From: Hirudo medicinalis
Taxonomy: Eukaryota > Annelida > Clitellata > Hirudinida > Hirudinidae
Length of the DNA: 64,000 nucleotides
Assembly: GCA_011800805.1 (NCBI GenBank)
Contig: MPNW01000013.1
Coordinates: 192,478 to 256,477, forward strand
Reading direction: 5' to 3'
Positions 25,204 through 50,700 of this stretch are shown here, piece by piece (the stretch's first letter is position 1; each line of letters begins with the position of its first letter). A program made the translations under genes and the position numbers. The notes beneath the pieces were generated by a model. The model did not search any database. It was given only the letters and a program-made list of their open reading frames with translations, and was not told where the DNA came from.

Positions 25204-26017
25204 GTAATAATAATAATNNNNNNNNNNNNNNNNNNNNNNNNNNNNNNNNNNNNNNNNNNNNNNNNNNNNNNNNNNNNNNNNNNNNNNNNNNNNNNNNNNN
25301 NNNNNNNNNNNNNNNNNNNNNNNNNNNNNNNNNNNNNNNNNNNNNNNNNNNNNNNNNNNNNNNNNNNNNNNNNNNNNNNNNNNNNNNNNNNNNNNNNNNN
25401 NNNNNNNNNNNNNNNNNNNNNNNNNNNNNNNNNNNNNNNNNNNNNNNNNNNNNNNNNNNNNNNNNNNNNNNNNNNNNNNNNNNNNNNNNNNNNNNNNNNN
25501 NNNNNNNNNNNNNNNNNNNNNNNNNNNNNNNNNNNNNNNNNNNNNNNNNNNNNNNNNNNNNNNNNNNNNNNNNNNNNNNNNNNNNNNNNNNNNNNNNNNN
25601 NNNNNNNNNNNNNNNNNNNNNNNNNNNNNNNNNNNNNNNNNNNNNNNNNNNNNNNNNNNNNNNNNNNNNNNNNNNNNNNNNNNNNNNNNNNNNNNNNNNN
25701 NNNNNNNNNNNNNNNNNNNNNNNNNNNNNNNNNNNNNNNNNNNNNNNNNNNNNNNNNNNNNNNNNNNNNNNNNNNNNNNNNNNNNNNNNNNNNNNNNNNN
25801 NNNNNNNNNNNNNNNNNNNNNNNNNNNNNNNNNNNNNNNNNNNNNNNNNNNNNNNNNNNNNNNNNNNNNNNNNNNNNNNNNNNNNNNNNNNNNNNNNNNN
25901 NNNNNNNNNNNNNNNNNNNNNNNNNNNNNNNNNNNNNNNNNNNNNNNNNNNNNNNNNNNNNNNNNNNNNNNNNNNNNNNNNNNNNNNNNNNNNNNNNNNN
26001 NNNNNNNNNNNNNNNNN

Positions 26018-26058
<41 letters not shown>

Positions 26059-26160
26059 TAATAATAATAATAATAACAATAATAATAATAATAATAATAA
26101 CAATAATAATAATAATAATAATAACAAAAATAAAAACGAATAATAATAACAATAATTATT
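25108..26160. repeat. (AAT)n microsatellite with an 800-base assembly gap
   Basis: Pure AAT runs into N at about 25218 and out of N at about 26018, with AAC interruptions on the right side. The gap is almost certainly an unresolved expansion of the same repeat. Its true length is unknown. Confidence 0.9.
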
Positions 26161-26476
26161 ATATAATACATATATATTACACATATATAATAATAATTAT
26201 TATTATTATTAATTTATTCATTTATTTTTATCATTGATGTTAGACAAACATGGTTAAAAATTTAACTGTTTTAACAGGATGAAAGAGATTTAAACACTCT
26301 CACGAACACCGCTCGTGACGTTGAGTTTGAAATATGTTTGATTGCAGAGTCAATGAAATTGACAAATGAGAGAGGGCGAAAAAATAATCGACTTAACCAA
26401 AGACATTGCCTGATGTTGTTGCGATGTTGGGCGGATTATTAAATTCTCGTCGTTATCAACAAATTGCTGACGACGA

Positions 26477-26510
<34 letters not shown>

Positions 26511-26729
26511 GAAATAAAACTTTACAACGAAAGCGAGTACGGTAAGCTAACCTCACATAGCGAGGAGGAAGAGGAGGAGGAGGAGGAAGAAGAGGAGGGG
26601 GAAGAGGAGAGAGGGATTTGGGTCAATTTATCACTTAAATTTAGATGCTCAGAGACCGATAATGAAGACCTGACAATCGCAGGAGAAACAATGCATCTTA
26701 CTTAATAACCCCATCCACGCCCTCCTTCT

Positions 26730-26840
26730 GCCCTCACTCACTCCATTCCTCCGTGAACTTCTTTCATCCACATTCACTCCATCCTTCCGTGAAATTCTTT
26801 CATCCACATTCACTCCATCCTTCCGTGAAATTCTTTCATC
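26730..26840. repeat. 36-bp minisatellite, about 3 copies
   Basis: Three near-identical units built on ctccatccttccgtgaaatt followed by ctttcatccacattca. The first unit differs at a few bases (cttc in place of attc). It lies about 1 kb upstream of the first exon of the Cys-rich gene. Confidence 0.8.
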
Positions 26841-27848
26841 TTCATCATATTTTCACACTTTTTATTTTATTCATTTAATTATTGGCTCATATTTATTTAT
26901 AAATTTCATTATCTTCAAGTCAACAATTAGTTGAAGTAGCTATCCGTGAGATAGCTTGATTTAGCACATCCCTGTTTTTGATATGAATGTCAATAAACAA
27001 TAAACAATGAAACTCTCAAAATGACGTCTATCTTTAGGCAAATTCCAGCATCTTCCTCTAATTTACTTGCTTCGAAGGAGAGCAATTTGGAAAAAACATC
27101 TTCTGTAAATGCAGAAAGGTAGCGGATTTCAGAGAACGGAAAAAAATAATTTTTCTACTTTCTGCGAAAAGTTGAGCGCTAGAAAATTGCAGGACTTCAC
27201 TTCCGGTACCCGAGGCACCTCGGGACGATAATTTCACCTTTGGATGTCCAGGCGTATTTACGCGTCAGTCTGAGCAGACGACAGAATTGTTGAAATTGTA
27301 GTTGAATTAATTGTTGAAATTTTGCAAATTATTATTTAATTGTTAAATGGACTCAACAAATCTCAACAAATCTGTTCTTGCAAGAGTTAAAGATAATTAT
27401 TGTTTAAAATATTTTTATTAAAAAAAAAAATCATGATTATTTGAGGTTGTCATAAACAATAACAAAAGAAAACAGAAACAAGCGTTTGTAAACAAACAGA
27501 CTTTGGAAAAAACTTTAACCCAATCATCCCTCAATTTGATTGGTGTACCTCCTCTTCGCTCTTCACGCACACAAGTATACACACGTGTATACATGCATAC
27601 ACGTACAAGTACACACGTACAGTAAGCACACCTACACCAAGTCCAGTGATGTCGCTATAAGCCAAAAGTTTGTCGGTGTGGACATTTCTTTGCCTCAAAG
27701 TTTCACGTTCAACGATGAACTTTGGAAAAGAATAATAATTACTAATTATTTCAAATGAATTACTGATTGTAATATTAATGGATTAATTATTTAATAACCA
27801 AGCGATTAATTCAAATATTTATCAAGCGATTATTTAGTTTAGGACCAA

Positions 27849-40394
<12,546 letters not shown>

Positions 40395-41633
40395 GAATGT
40401 TCGAGTTTTCTGAATACTTTGCTAGTTAACTTTACTAGACGCCACACAAGCTAGCTGTTATTATCATTATAATAATAATTATTATTTATTATCTATAAAA
40501 TAAAGTAGTCAAAATAAGCCATGGTCTTAGGTACCGAAACACAGTGCCGTCAAAATAAATGTCAAAATACAAACACAGGTTTTCGAATGACGGAACACAA
40601 GACTGCCTTTTAATGAAAAACTGTAAATCCTGACTTCCAAAAGAAAATAAAAAAAGAAAAGAAAAAAAAAGTTTGGATGTAAAAAGCCTCTTAACTAAAT
40701 CACAAAAATTTCAAAGTTTAGAAACTGTTCCCGCAATCGTTATTACGAGAGCTCCACAATCTTTTCAGGCGTATATTTACATTTTAAAAAGAATCGCGCG
40801 GCGTCCCTGTACAGTTTAGTCAACTGGTTTTTAGAAAACAATAAATAGTACAAATGGCAAAATCTAGAAAAAAGTTGCAAAGGCGCCATTCCTACATGCA
40901 ACTGAAAGTTGAATTTGCAAGTTTGCCTCCTGCATTAAACCGACATTAAACGTGTATATACAGCAAAATGTATTACATTCGAATCTAGTGTTGAGCAGTA
41001 TTTATTAGCAGGAAGCCAAACGTGCCATCAATACGTAATAAAGAGAAAAGCTGCTTATTTCCTACATAAGGTGCTAAAATGCTCAAGTTGGTAACAGTTG
41101 CACTTTTGCAAAGAATGTAAATGACCTTAAGATGTAAAGTTAGACAAAGTTTGGGGAATATTTAAATTATTTAAACGCGATCGGTCAAAGGCTCGAACAA
41201 AAATGTCCACGATCGAAGAAAAGGTTAGCAACAGTATTGGTAATGTTAAGATGTATATGCTTCATGTTACGAGCAACAAGGATTGAAATTAATGACAAAA
41301 ACCATTACTTCCAATCAAATGATTCAATAGGAGGACAAAGAATAATAATAATTATTATTATTATTGGAGGTAATAATGGAGATTAATAATAATAACGAGA
41401 CACAGGATGGCATTATTTTGGTCAGAGTGGAGAATGTACCAAATCACAAAAACTTGGAAAGAATTTAAACAAAAAGGACTTGCTTTAGTTCAAATAACCT
41501 TTCGACAATTTGACCAAATGCAGTTTATAAAAGAATAAAACCATGATTAAAAATCATTCACCAATGATCCAAAGAATGAGAAACACAAATGACGGCTCTG
41601 CCGTAAGATGCGAGGAAGCCGAGAGAAAGAAAA
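40395..41633. other. Convergent intergenic region, Cys-rich gene / TP53INP
   Basis: Holds both 3' UTRs. AATAAA at 40499-40504 serves the plus-strand gene. Short AAT/ATT runs lie near 40465-40485 and 41345-41365. No further gene is visible. Confidence 0.6.
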
Positions 41634-43582
41634 CTATTTACAGCCGTTCATCTGGCCACCGGTCGACGTCTTCCTCGGTTTCTGCCAGAATCTCATCCTG
41701 GCCTGACTCCTCTGATGCTTAGGCAGAAGCTTTCTCTTGCCCCTCGCCCTTGTCTCATCATCTTCGAAGGGAAGTAGGAACTTGGACGTGCAAAAATCGT
41801 CGTAGGGGTCGTGACCTAGCCGGGTCGTGCCCTCCGACATTTCCGAACTCTCTTCGGGCTGGAGATTGCGATTCTCGTGCCTGGCAGCGAACGACCTTAT
41901 GGGAGGTCTGCTGAGTGAATGATCCCTCGTCGAGGATTCGCTGGACCATCCGTCGTTGTCCCTCTGATCGTATTTTGAATTTTTCTGAGGGTAAATCGCA
42001 TCGTACGTTACGAGCCTGCTGTCGAAGCTTTCAAATCCGTTCTTCTCAAAAAAGTTCTGGAAACCTGCCGAAGCTTTGATAGACTGGTCGGCTTCCGACG
42101 TTCTTCCAGCTTGCAAAGAAATATCTTTTGAATTCAAAGTTAAATTCTTGCTCAATCCGTTCGCCTTGTCGATTCCATTCTTCTTTCCCATGAACTTGAG
42201 ATAGATCGAGGTTGTCGGCCTCTCTATCAGCAAATCCTCCATCGAGCCCTTGAGGCAGGTCTCGGGCTTTCCGCCAAAGCAGGGAGCAGGGGACAAGATC
42301 CAATGTTCTTCATGGGATGGGATGTTGACAATCTCGGGCTGTGACGAGGCACTGCTCAGCACCCCGCCTTCCTTCTTTATCTCCTGCTCTTCATCATCAA
42401 GTATGTTCCAATATGGACCTCTGTACCTGTAGGCATGTTAATCTTAAACAGTATGTTAATAGTAACAATAACAAAAAGTGTGTTTATATAGCGCCATAAG
42501 CACAGGCATCAATATAATTGTTCATTAACGTCCGTTGCATAGCTAGATGATTAGGACGGTGCTCCCGCAACGGGATTCGAATCCGTGCTGCCATCGTGAG
42601 AGGCGGAAGTCTTAACCAATAGACCATGCGGGAGCACTCGTAGGCATCAGGTGCTTAAACCATCTATATAGCATTGCCTCCCCTGGGGGCTTTGTGGTGA
42701 TTCAAGTGGTGTTGCTTTTACCATCGCATGCAGGAAGGTTAACTATGTTGCTTCTGGAATTACAATTCTCCATCGTCTTAAAATCTCAAAGTGTCTTGCT
42801 TAAGTTTCACAATACTCCGTAATATTAAGCAATAGATTTTTGGGATAATTATAATTAAGATAAATTTCATCCAATAGACTGAATGCAAATTCTCAAAAGG
42901 TCATTCTTGCACTTGAAAACCCTTATAAAAATTTTAATATTAGAGCTCATCAAACCATAATACATAATAATATCAAAGTACCTCTCAAAATCTGAGTGTT
43001 GCTGCTGCAATTCATCTGAGGAGATATTCCCCTTCTGATCGAACTCGTCTCCGGATTGGGTCGAGGCCCACAAGGGGCTGCCGCTCGGGTGCCTTGACCT
43101 CGATATGCGTCCGTTGGTCTTTGGAGACTCCGCCCTCCTCGGAGAAGGCGGTATGAGGAAGCCGTCGTGGTGACAAGTTTCACCATTTTCATTAATCAAG
43201 TTTGAGCTTCTGATCGGCGAATATCCCCTGTCATTGTCATCATCTTCAGCGTTGTCCTCATAGTCACCATAATATTCACCTAGATTACAATAAATGTGCC
43301 ATAATAAAGTATGTATTTGACAATAAAATCTGAATATACAATCCAGGATGGCAATATTCTAGGGCAAAGTATGACATATTAGATAATATTGAATATAATA
43401 TTAAATCTTTAGCTTTTGATTATCTTTAAAAAAATCAAATGAGACTGACTTGGCTTTACGACAATCACCCATCCATCTTGATCACTCTGTTTGTCGCATT
43501 TTGTTTCCTCTGTCTCGTTTTCATTAGAGTTTTCTCTGCTATTATTAGATGAGAAGAAATACTTTGTTAAGCTGTTGAACAT
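41634..43582 (-). CDS. TP53INP/DOR-family autophagy and transcription regulator
   Basis: Three minus-strand exons join in phase: 43450-43582, 42982-43279 and 41634-42426. They give 407 residues, longer than vertebrate TP53INP1/2 (about 220-240). Two family blocks are clear. Near the N-terminus, DQDGWVIVV (Trp38 to Val41) matches the LC3-interacting region written EWILVDF in vertebrates. Further on, HEEHWILSPAPCF (Trp186) and SMEDLLIERPTTSIY (about 205-219) match the ESWF.TPP.CF and PLEDLLIEHPSMSVY block. The C-terminus is basic (GKRKLLPKHQRSQARMR), a likely nuclear or nucleolar signal. In vertebrates these proteins shuttle from nucleus to autophagosomes, bind LC3/GABARAP and co-activate nuclear receptors. 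The stretch between the blocks is acidic, then Ser/Arg-rich and probably disordered. Start ATG: MFNSLTKYF, similar to vertebrate MFQRL. It lies directly downstream of ATG2. Confidence 0.9.
42478..42745. repeat. Composite dispersed repeat in TP53INP intron 2
   Basis: Starts with tttatatagcgccataagca, a motif of a kind common in lophotrochozoan dispersed repeats as I recall. It then contains the tRNA-Glu-like core and continues with ctatatagcattgcctcccc and ttttaccatcgcatgcagga. The last part resembles the 3' bodies at 19860-19910 and 21265-21310. Confidence 0.5.
42562..42633 (-). tRNA. tRNA-Glu(CTC)-like sequence, possibly a pseudogene
   Basis: On the minus strand, 72 bases fit the tRNA-Glu layout. 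The acceptor stem is perfect (TCCCGCA with TGCGGGA) and the D stem is perfect (GTCT with AGAC, loop ATTGGTTA). The anticodon loop is CTCTCAC (anticodon CTC) and the T loop is TTCGAAT. Defects are two mismatches in the anticodon stem (TCCGC against GATGG) and one at the closing pair of the T stem (ACGGA against CCCGT). The pairing of the ends extends past the tRNA to 11 perfect bases (42559-42569 with 42627-42637). It sits inside a repeat in an intron, so it may be a mobile tRNA-derived element and not a working gene. Confidence 0.45.
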
Positions 43583-44700
43583 TTTCCTGAGATGACTCCC
43601 AGTCTTTGTTCCTTAACTAAGTTGCTAGTCCTCAACTTTAGCTCTTCTTCAATGTAGCTGTTTCATGCTCCTTCTAGTAGAAAATATAAATCTAGTGCTA
43701 GAATTAAAATGGTACTTCTTTGCACTAACAAACAAGCAAAAGTGAACACATACAAAATTGGTATTGAGAACGTGATTAGTGAATGATACTTAATGACTTA
43801 AATCTAAAAAGTCTTCGAAATGTCAGCAATACACTGCTGAAGAGAACAATGACATTTTGAATCTACTTGAGTTACTCTTGCACAACCATTGGACAGTTTA
43901 CGAAAATCTTTCGCAACAAATGGAAAGGTAATAAGTAGCCGACGAAATATAAAACACAACGAATTACCCCTCGCCTTGGCATTTCTTACTCTTAATGCGC
44001 ACTTCCACAGAATCCTTTGTTGCAATGTTTCATCATACGCTGTGAAATTTCAGCAGGATTTCACAACACTTAGTCGGGTATTAGAAGGATAATTTTATAA
44101 ATTTATATCAACGCAGTTGTTTCAAATTGGGTGTCGTCTTTTCTTTTCGGAGATCGATTTTCTGCGGTCCAACCCTTTGTTCTTGTTCGTATCAGCTGAG
44201 CCGATCCTGGCAAAGGTCTTTGTATAAGTAAGTAAGATAAAGCCTGTTAAGCCTAAATTAAGAATTAAAAATAGCGTGATGTAAAGAATTTATATCTGAC
44301 GCTAATTTTGAACCAGGAAACTGATCGTTAAATTCAGCAATTCCTTTAAACCACCATCACCGTTCTGGTAACAGTTCGAGATATTACGCCTTCCCAGGTT
44401 CGCCAGAATTAAGTGCGTTTTCTCTATTAAAAATTTTGCTTTGCATTATTCTGTAGGTTGGGATTTATAACTAGTAAGTCGTGCTAACAAACGCACAAGT
44501 TCAACTCTGCTGAACCTACACACCCCTACCCCAGTACTTTTTTTCGGAAGAAATACTCTTTTCTTCCAGTTGTCACTCCAAAGCACAACATCCACGAGAA
44601 AAATTGCCAGAGAAATTTAATTATATTTATTTACAAGGTATGTAATACATGCTCGCATCTTTCTTCATTTCTCGTTAGATAAGTAATCACTGTTATAAAA
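43583..44700. other. Intergenic region, ATG2 3' end / TP53INP 5' end
   Basis: Should contain the TP53INP promoter and 5' UTR and the ATG2 3' UTR, since both genes run leftward. No conserved reading frame was found. Confidence 0.55.
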
Positions 44701-47700
44701 TCACTGTCTTGTTTTCCACTTCTCCATTTCTTCTTTTTTCATACCTGGCAATATTTGGTTCCTAGCACCTTCTATTACTTTGGTGGTGGCCTTTGAGGCT
44801 AGAAGAATTGGATCAATAACAGTTTGAGGTACTTGTCTTAATATGCCTCCTATGGTTCCTGCCATTCCCTTTTGGTGATGTTCTTTTGATACTACTTCCT
44901 TCATTTCTGTGGCCCTGATGTTCAGTCCCTAATGATTACAAATTATTAAATTAATTATTAAATATTACTATATTCGTCATCATCTAGTCAATAAATAGTA
45001 CAACTGTAGATGAGTAAATGAGAATTAGTCACGTGAATATTAAGTGCATTTGGATTATTGGGTCTCATCGATGACAGAGTAAATGAAATGAGATTCAAAA
45101 GGCAAACCTCTTTAAAAATGGCACATGCTCCAGCAAAGCCTTCTCTCAAGTCTTCAGGGTGTTTTGCTCTTTTGTAGATATCACGTGTTTGAAAATTGTC
45201 TTCTCCGGATGCCACCACATCATGTGCGAATTGTGAAATCGACTGGAAATGGTAAATTATTAATTATCTTTGACTGACAATGATCACAATTTTGGCAAAT
45301 TCGGCCATGGGTTCCACGGAGAATATGTAATATTTAGCTTAGCAAGTGATTCCAATCCTTCCCAGCCACTTTCAGCTCAAAATTTATTTTCAATAATTTA
45401 ATTTTTACGCAAATGTAATAAAAGCAGCAAAACAGTCTACAACAACAAACCTGTATTAACTGGAATGAATTGTAAACCAGATCGAGGGATGAAACGAGAG
45501 TACAAGTGGCAAAGGAGTAAGCTCCCTTTTGCAATCCCATGACCACTCTACCATCTTTCTTGTATTGCTCTACTGGCATGAAGAACAGGTTCTTCACCCC
45601 TTGTGCTAGTTAACAAAAATAATTCATGAGTTTTCAAAATGAATATGCATTAGTTGCAAAATGTTTGAAATAATGTAGTAATACATGATGCTTTAAAATT
45701 GGTTAGATTAGTTTTGAATGATCAGCTTACCTATGTTAATGAGGGTGCCCATGGGGGCAATGCTCTTCACCAACGAAGGGATTTGATTGGTCTTGATGTC
45801 ATTTATCCATTCGTCAATCAAGAAAGTCCCCACCTTGTCGAACCCTTTCATGCTGCATTCAAGGCAAAGCAGAGTTTAAGTATTATGAATGGAATGAACA
45901 TATTTAATAGCAATTGGAATGTAAATGACTGTTTCAGTATATCATGAAATTAAACGTCAACTTAAACAAGTGTGACAAATGGCAACAATCCATAGAAATG
46001 CATGTTTAATTCCACAGGGCGGATGTACGAAACACTTGATAGTAAACTAAATCCAACGCTAACCCTCGTCTGCTGTTGATGCGCCTGAGAACGACCCGGG
46101 ACTGGTTGACCTGCAGGATACTGGTCAAAAATCCAACCACTGAACCCTTATCCACCATTTTGCCCCTGTAATCTATTTTTATGATGACCTCTGGTGAAAA
46201 CTTTACAGATCTAAAATGAATAGATTCCAGTGTAACCAAATTCTGATCATTTATATTCATGATAATTTGTGATACATTTATTTATCAAATTGATAAAAAT
46301 GTTGTCAATATCATTCACGCTATTCACGCTTAATTAGATCTCATTTATAGTAAACTAAGGGTGATTGCAAAATAAACAAAAACAATAATAAGTTTCCAAA
46401 AATCCTCAAACCTGAAGTATATTTGCTCATATTCGTTTGACCTATTTTTGGGGCTAACCCCTCCTAGATCTTTTCCATCCCCTGACCTTTTTTGTGGAAG
46501 CTGGGAAGGTAGATTTACCTGTTCTGCTACTTCATTTAAGAACTCACACATGAAGGCCAACGAATGCTGAATGAATGTGAAAAATATTCAATTAGTGACT
46601 TGGGTATGACCTAATGTTTGAAGTTGGTGGATATTTAATATCAAATGACGTGAGCAATAATTCCACATTTGTCGATCGGCCTGCAGAATCCCTCAGTTTA
46701 AACAACATTGCGATGAATATTTACCTGATCGATGTTCAGTTTAAATGGCATGAGTGAAATCTTTAAGGTGCACTCATTCTTTGACATATTACTCTCATCT
46801 CTGCTGTACCGAGCACTGATTCTGAACTGCAATCGTTAAACCAATAGTTGAAATGTGAGTGAAAATATATATTACAGATTAATAAATAATCTAAATGTTC
46901 TCGCAAACCATGTTAGGATCTGACGGCCTCAAACGCTCATTGGAGTAAGGATGGAGGAATTTGTTTATGTCCGATATCTCGAGTCTGTCGATCACCTCAA
47001 ACTCTTTTATGAACAGCACGTCCCTCGAAAGTTGAGCCAGTCCCTCCGGGTAAAGTTCATGAAGCGCTTGGATCTTATTGATGCGGAATTCCATCAACAC
47101 CAACTTATTCCTCCCCAATCCACAGAACCTGTTCCAGGGAGTTCCCATCTGTTGATGTTTCTCACTCCTAGATCCACTCTTTGGCTGCTCTCTTCCACCT
47201 CGGATGAAGTCTTTACCGCCGTACATGAACCAGGTAATACTGGTGTCGTGCAGGTGGTATTTGCTTACTGGAATGGGTTGGTCATTCCCCTCGAATACGC
47301 AAGAACCCCGAGCCGGTTTCTTGTAGTGGTCTTCAACGAAGAGCAACTTCTCGTCCGAGTTTCTACCGTTCTTTGGAGTCGAGGTGCTGGATGGATTCGG
47401 TTCGAGTGTCGACCTCCCTATGGGGCTCCCGAGGCAGGAAGATGATCTGAACGTTTGGGGGAATCTCGGAGAAGAGCAGTGGATCTGGTCGACATCGGGA
47501 GACAATCTAATAGAAAAACTGTCACCATACATCGTATACGACACATCCTGAGTGTTGATGATTGGTCTTTCATCTACCAATAAAATATTCAGATTGTTAT
47601 TTTGGTTGGGCGTTGGCATTTAATTAACATTAAAATGACCTGCTCTGTTTCCACCAAACAGTTGTTCTACATGGCCATTGTTGTTAACCAGAACTGGGAA

Positions 47701-50700
47701 GAAAATAAAAAAACACCAATAATTACGAACGATCTAAATACATCCCTCCATTCAATAGTAACGAGAAAGAACCTGATGAACTCCTCACGACTTCATTCGA
47801 GGCTTCGTGGAGCAGTTCCCGCATCTTGTCCTCGTTTTCCACCGTCATCTCCCTCACGGCATCCTCGACTCTGACAGTTGCCATGGAGTCCTCGTCAGTT
47901 TGCTTCAACGAGATTTAAGATTAACTCCCAATTATTAATGATGTAATCATTAATCATATAATATGATATCTTAAGGATGACTAATGATAACCTATGATTA
48001 TCTATTTAGCCGTTAGAATGCCATAGCCTCATCATCATTTTTCTCTAAAATAATCGCCATCTTGAATAGAAGCATGACAAGAAATGTCGTGAAGGCAATG
48101 GGTCTTTTGGTAATTATTGACTGATAAGGTAAGTAAGTAATTGACGACAAACAGTTGCATTACCTCTGCTTTACTGTTGTTGGCTAGTTGTATTATAATT
48201 TGAGACAAAGCTGCAAATGAGTCTGAACATGTCCTGATGTTAAATCTGTTCACAGAAGCTGTTACCTTCATCTGAGGACATTTCTGTGCGAATGACAATT
48301 TCAATGGTTGAAACGTTCAAATGTGCTAAATATTATGCCATCAGATTTAAAAATACCTCGACAAACTTGTCCGTCTGCTTCTTCGTGAGCTCCAACGAAT
48401 TGATGTCGGCCACGCAGACGAAATCTGAAGTATAGATTTAATGTGGATTACTTTAAATACCCACTTGTAGAAGTTTGTTTCACAATCATAATCACTTCGA
48501 ACTAAAGTAGAACAATTTGATTTTTGTATTTTTTTATGGTGTTTTGTAATAAATGCTGGGGCTACCACCCCAAACTGGCTTCAGACTTAACCATGGCCAT
48601 CATCTGACAACCTTTCTGTTTAGCTTTTCCAAGACCAAATTGGACTAGCTTGGTTGTTTCTAATTGTTCGTAATAACTAAATAAATGAGAAATAATTCCT
48701 TCAATTCCAACCTCTCCTGAGATCAATTTTCCTGCTTCCCTGTTGTTTCCCAGCCAAAAACAGGCCGGCATCCTCCACATACAAGCTGCAAGGGCATACA
48801 AATTGAGTATTCACATAAAGTAATCCAAATTCACATTTGAAACAAGACACTAGAGGCCAGTAATAAATAAATTATCGACAGAGACTCACCTGAGTTCCTG
48901 ACACCCGGACACGAGATCGGTCGTTTGGGCAAAGTGTGCGGACTCTGCCATCAACACCATGTGGTACGAGAGCAACGGCGGCTTGTACTCTGCTGCACAA
49001 TTCTTGAGGCTAATGTGTACCTCAGAGGTACAACTGGGAGCTCGATTACTGTTCAGGGGACCCTTTGTCTCAGCATTTCCTCCTGTGATGCCAGAAAAGA
49101 CGTCTGCCAGCTGTTATGAATATTCGTTGAAGTAAGAAATATGGATCCACTGGTCATGGCGATAATGATCACGTAAAGAGGCTATAAAACGATGATGCTT
49201 CAAGGTGCAAACCTACCTGGATTGGCCACCACTGTTCTCCTTTTGGAGTCTCTGTATAATGAAGGATGCAGTTCCTTAAGGAGCATGCCACTTTGAAGTG
49301 CTGGTGAGTACAAAAAAATGGTTTATGCAATTGTCAATAAAGTAAAGTAAGGCAGTCCAAAAAATTATTGAATATCGAAAGCTCGGCTTTGCAAGTCCGC
49401 CAACTCGACTGACCGTGGAGGTCTCACTCGTCTTTCTCGCGAGGAGAGTGATGGAAAGAGCGTCTTTGGTTGACTTCATCTCCTCCAATCCGAAGCTGTC
49501 CTTACTCACTTGGACAAGCTTTGTGACTGCGTTGCCATCACTCGGCCAGATCGAATTGTCTTTAATTTCTAAAAATTATTTAATTAAAATTAATTCTCAT
49601 AATCCAACATGATTCCTATTTATAATTGCACTTTATTTATAATTATATTTATATTTTATTCAATAACTATTTAATAATTAAATAATAATGAGTTGGACAA
49701 TTAAAATAAACAAGACATTTTTAAAAACGTCTTCTCGAACATACTGGTGGTCATTCGAAGCTCGACGGCCTCCGATTGGATGCTTAAATACCACGACTCA
49801 TCATTTTCTTGGTAGCGGGGTATATAAGCGACGTCGAAGTTGGACAGTGCCAATACAAATGTTTTGGAAGTAAGGGTATCCTGGTGAGAAATTATTATTA
49901 ACAAGATGGTTAATTGAAATATTACTAAATTTAAACATATTAAGGCAAACAAACAAAAAAAGCTGCAATATAGTGCAACTGCAAGATATTAGTTTCATGT
50001 TTTATATATTGACATAGTTATGTGTTATATATTATCATAGTTATATGTTATATATTAACATAGTTATGGATTATATATTATCATAGTTATATGTTATATA
50101 TTAACATAGTTATGGATTATATATTAACATAGTTATGCGTTATATATTAACATAGTTATGCGTTATATATTAACATAGTTATGTGTTATATATTAACATA
50201 GTTATGCGTTATATATTAACATAGTTATGTGTTATATATTAACATAGTTGTGTATTATATATTAACATAGTTATATATGAAATTTAAAAAAAAACACATC
50301 AAAACTCACTTGCAGAAGATTCAGCCTGTTCATTTTGAGGTTGACCGAGACCGTGCTTCCCCTCTTTGCCGAAGCTCTGATTGGCTCACTCACATTATCT
50401 GTGCACGTACAAATTGTTTGTATATATATATAAATAAAATTGTTTAAACGAAAGGATAAACCAAAACTTAAGCTTAGGAGCTTAATTACATGATGCTATG
50501 ACCATGCCAAATATGGATTTTCGAAGTAAATGAAAAATCATGCAACTACCATTCTCTTCTGCCAGATCTTTTTGGCTGAAAGCAGATGGAAAACCTTCTG
50601 CATGTGACGGAAAAGATGACTTCGAGTCGAACGTGACATCCATTGTCGACAGTTTCCAGAGGAGCAAGTCGTTAATCAGCCTGGAAAGAACATTGGGATA

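Larger units (their letters stand above)
23074..27848. promoter_or_regulatory. Divergent intergenic region, SLC17 / Cys-rich gene
   Basis: The flanking genes point away from each other, so their promoters should lie here, but none can be placed with confidence. The stretch holds two copies of a TTAGGG-like repeat tail (about 23990-24175 and 24345-24455), a SINE-like head (24236-24335), an AAT array broken by an N gap (25108-26160), a GTT run (about 26477-26512), a GAGGAA run (about 26560-26610), a 36-bp tandem repeat (26730-26840) and a CA/TA-rich run (about 27568-27632). Confidence 0.5.

Noticed and set aside
25057..26237. Long frames on both strands across 25-26 kb
   Set aside because: They consist of AAT repeat and N; no protein is encoded.
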